Assembly: GCA_035506335.1 (NCBI GenBank)
Contig: DATJPN010000144.1
Span: forward strand, 1-24,537
Reading direction: 5' to 3'
Origin: DAIDKA01 sp035506335
GTDB taxonomy: Bacteria > Pseudomonadota > Gammaproteobacteria > Steroidobacterales > Steroidobacteraceae
Length of the DNA stretch: 24,537 bases
A program made the translations under genes and the position numbers. Each line of letters starts with the position of its first letter. The first letter of the stretch is position 1. The notes beneath the pieces are model-generated. The model saw only the letters and a list, made by a program, of their open reading frames with translations. It had not been told where the DNA came from and did not search any database. This document shows, piece by piece, positions 22,858-24,537 of the stretch.

Positions 22858-23295
22858 CCGGGGCCTGAGCAGCGGCCGGTAGTATCCGGCATAGAAGCCG
22901 ATCAGCAGCAGGTTGAGCACGATCTCCTGCGGGCCGCTGAAGAGCTGGCGATCCGTCCCGACGACGAAGAAATTGAGGATGAATATGACGACGCTGATCG
23001 GCATCTCGACCACCAGCATCAACGGCACGAAGCGATTCATCAGCAAGGCCAGGCCCACTACCAGCTCGATGGCCTTGACGAGCGGATAGATGCCCGCGGC
23101 GGTGATCGCATCGATGAACGGCCCCGCAACCGGATGCGTCAGGTGCGGCGACCACGTGTAGTGCACCGCCTGCAGGAACGCCTTGGGCGCATACCCCAGG
23201 TAATGCCGCCCCGCCGAGTACGTCAGGTGCATACCGTAGAAGATGCGAAACCATAGCACGACATAGGTCAGCCGACCGCCGACTGCGGTATTCAT
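22816..23295 (-). CDS. DoxX-like integral membrane protein, C-terminus apparently frameshifted
   Basis: The frame as it stands gives 159 residues: about four hydrophobic segments, including the signature GIYPLVKAIELVVGLALL..RFVPLMLVVEMPI at 69-100 and EIVLNLLLIGFYAGYY at 124-139. It is homologous to the DoxX-like protein at 11542-12258. After RPLLRP (~140-145) the sequence turns into unlikely Trp/Pro-rich residues and stops at 22816. In another minus frame the coding pattern continues as GLTVALVDGGPMHLS plus a last hydrophobic helix to a TGA at 22700. One missing C in the run at 22860-22863 would restore one open frame of about 198 residues. The ATG at 23293-23295 overlaps the TGA of the CapA-like gene (ATGA). 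It is either a real frameshift or a sequence error. Confidence 0.72.
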   Translation of the reverse strand: MNTAVGGRLTYVVLWFRIFYGMHLTYSAGRHYLGYAPKAFLQAVHYTWSPHLTHPVAGPFIDAITAAGIYPLVKAIELVVGLALLMNRFVPLMLVVEMPISVVIFILNFFVVGTDRQLFSGPQEIVLNLLLIGFYAGYYRPLLRPRASPWPWWTEGPCT

Positions 23296-24497
23296 GGCGT
23301 CCCTCCGGGTCCGGTCAGATCCACCACGCCCACCGCACCGGCCGTGATCCGGATCTCGGTGCCGAACGGACGTGACAATGTCCGCAGCCGCTCGAGGATG
23401 GCTCTCCCGGCCACGGTCGACACGGCCTGCGGCAGACCATGCGTGTCAGGCCGGCCGGTGTCCGCAAGCTCGAACGGATACAGACGCAGTTCCGTGAGCC
23501 GACCCCGCAGGTAACGGCCCGTTGCAAGGACGCCTTCGAAGAAGGCCCGCTGGGTGAAAATCGAGCCCGCGGGTATGGGTGCCGGGTGCGGGTTGATCTG
23601 CGGCACGGCCTGCATGACCGCGAAATTCCCGAGTGAGTAGAAAATCGGCCGCCCCCGGTAGATCTCTATTCCGCGCAGCTGATGGGGCCCGTGCCCGATG
23701 AACACGTCGGCCCCGGCATCGACCGCAGCGTGCGCCAGTCGGACCTCGAAGTCCGGAGGCTGCCGCGGATCCGAGTCGGCCTCATGAGCATGCAGCGAGA
23801 ACAGCACCAGCGCCGCGGCGCGGCGCGCGTCCCGGATCGAGCCGAGCAGCGCCTGCAGGTCGGCGTCATCGAGCACGAAGCGCTCGTCGTGGCGGGCAAG
23901 ATGCAGCGCGTCGACGCCCGGCCGGTCCGCGATCGCGGCGTCACCGTCCATGAAGGTGGATGTCGCCGCCACCAGAGCAACCACTGCCCCCTGGGCCCGC
24001 ACGCAACCGGCGGCGATCGCAGAGGCCTGATTCGAACCGGTACCGGCGCTGACCAAGCCTGCCTCCCGGAGGGTGCGGGCCGTCGCCAGCATGCCCTGGC
24101 TGCCGAAGTCACCGGCGTGGTTGTTGGCGACGCTCACGAGGGACAGTCCGAGCCGATGCAGCTCGCGCGGGACGATTGGCGGTGCCAGCAGCAGGAATCC
24201 GTCGGGATGTGCACGCGGCCGGCCACTGAAACCCTGCAGCTCGAAGCTGTTGGTTTCGAAATTGCCGAAGCTCACGCTGGCGGCCGACAGCTGCTGTGCG
24301 ATGAGCGGCGCACGTTGCCTGATCAGGCGACCGGCCGGGCGCTGGATGATCGCATCGCCGACTGCGGCGAAGCTGAACTGCGGCGGCAGGGCGCCCGTGA
24401 CGCCACCGCTGGGAACGTCACACCCCGCCGTGGCGGTCGCTGAGGCAAAGACCGCGCCCAAGGCCAGCCAAGCGATCCGCATTCTGCTGCAACCCAT
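23292..24497 (-). CDS. CapA/PgsA-like exported metallophosphoesterase-fold protein
   Basis: This encodes a 401-residue protein of the CapA family (poly-gamma-glutamate synthesis type, calcineurin-like fold). After a leader (1 to ~25) come the family motifs: FAAVGDAII (43-51), GNFET (78-82), SVANNHAGDFG (122-132), a LHAHE segment, and HGPHQLRGIEIYRGRPIFYSLGNF in the C-terminal third. Asp48, Asn79/Glu81, Asn125, His127 and the later His residues are the probable metal ligands. In capsule loci CapA works with CapB and CapC, but neither is here, so a different hydrolase role is likely. The ATG at 24495-24497 has AGGG 4 bases upstream; an in-frame ATG at 24480-24482 is possible. It heads the operon with the DoxX-like and MetE-core genes and overlaps the DoxX-like gene by four bases. 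Confidence 0.88.
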   Translation of the reverse strand: MGCSRMRIAWLALGAVFASATATAGCDVPSGGVTGALPPQFSFAAVGDAIIQRPAGRLIRQRAPLIAQQLSAASVSFGNFETNSFELQGFSGRPRAHPDGFLLLAPPIVPRELHRLGLSLVSVANNHAGDFGSQGMLATARTLREAGLVSAGTGSNQASAIAAGCVRAQGAVVALVAATSTFMDGDAAIADRPGVDALHLARHDERFVLDDADLQALLGSIRDARRAAALVLFSLHAHEADSDPRQPPDFEVRLAHAAVDAGADVFIGHGPHQLRGIEIYRGRPIFYSLGNFAVMQAVPQINPHPAPIPAGSIFTQRAFFEGVLATGRYLRGRLTELRLYPFELADTGRPDTHGLPQAVSTVAGRAILERLRTLSRPFGTEIRITAGAVGVVDLTGPGGTP

Positions 24498-24537
24498 GTC
24501 GCCCTACTCGGTCGCGCGATACGGTGTCGATGATCCA

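Noticed and set aside
22700..23254. Separate 184-codon minus-strand gene
   Set aside because: Its first two thirds are a shadow of the DoxX-like frame; only the last ~52 codons look coding, which is better explained by a frameshift.
1..24537. Mobile element, CRISPR, tRNA or rRNA signals
   Set aside because: I found no transposase or integrase motifs, terminal repeats, repeat-spacer array, or tRNA/rRNA-like conserved sequence on either strand.

Overview
This window is high-GC, densely coding bacterial chromosome, probably from a proteobacterium. Support for that: Sec and Tat leaders, an AAHS-type transporter, LysR- and IclR-like regulators, and DUF6152 and DUF3237 proteins. A steroidobacter-, nevskia- or sphingomonad-like soil organism would fit, but nothing here fixes the genus. 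I see no rRNA, tRNA, CRISPR array, transposase or phage gene. Seventeen intact genes, one gene cut by the left window edge and one apparently frameshifted gene account for almost all of the sequence. Most long open frames on the opposite strands are GC-driven shadows.

Layout, left to right. (1) 1-1130: 3' part of a type-B carboxylesterase. (2) 3980-1127, minus: AAHS-like MFS transporter, LysR regulator and DUF3237 protein in a tight operon. The divergent gene at 4122 encodes a protein with two SnoaL-like (NTF2-fold) domains. (3) 11391-5039, minus: a DUF6152 protein, an exported 'HPDLNGTW' protein, a MetE-core zinc protein, a CocE/NonD hydrolase and a Tat-exported carboxylesterase. (4) 11542-15579, plus: five genes joined by very short gaps or stop/start overlaps, namely a DoxX-like membrane protein, an exported double SnoaL-like protein, an IclR-like regulator, an amidohydrolase-2 and an exported SnoaL-like protein. 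(5) 19838-15576, minus: esterase, alpha/beta hydrolase, esterase. The divergent esterase at 19916-21490 has an unusual GHSSGS nucleophile elbow. (6) 24497-21544, minus: CapA-like protein, DoxX-like protein (apparently frameshifted) and a second MetE-core protein.

Taken together this looks like an accessory catabolic island. Seven alpha/beta hydrolases (five type-B carboxylesterases, one CocE/NonD, one other), most with export signals, would cleave esters in the periplasm. SnoaL-fold proteins, the amidohydrolase and the DUF3237 protein could process the released ring compounds. The AAHS transporter would import an aromatic or related acid. The two MetE-core proteins, each near a DoxX-like gene, could move methyl or alkyl groups. 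The substrate cannot be read from the sequence, and the pathway is inference. The best regulatory candidates are two inverted repeats: AATGCCG-N12-CGGCATT at 11502-11527 and AGTAT-N9-ATACT at 4037-4055, each between divergent operons.
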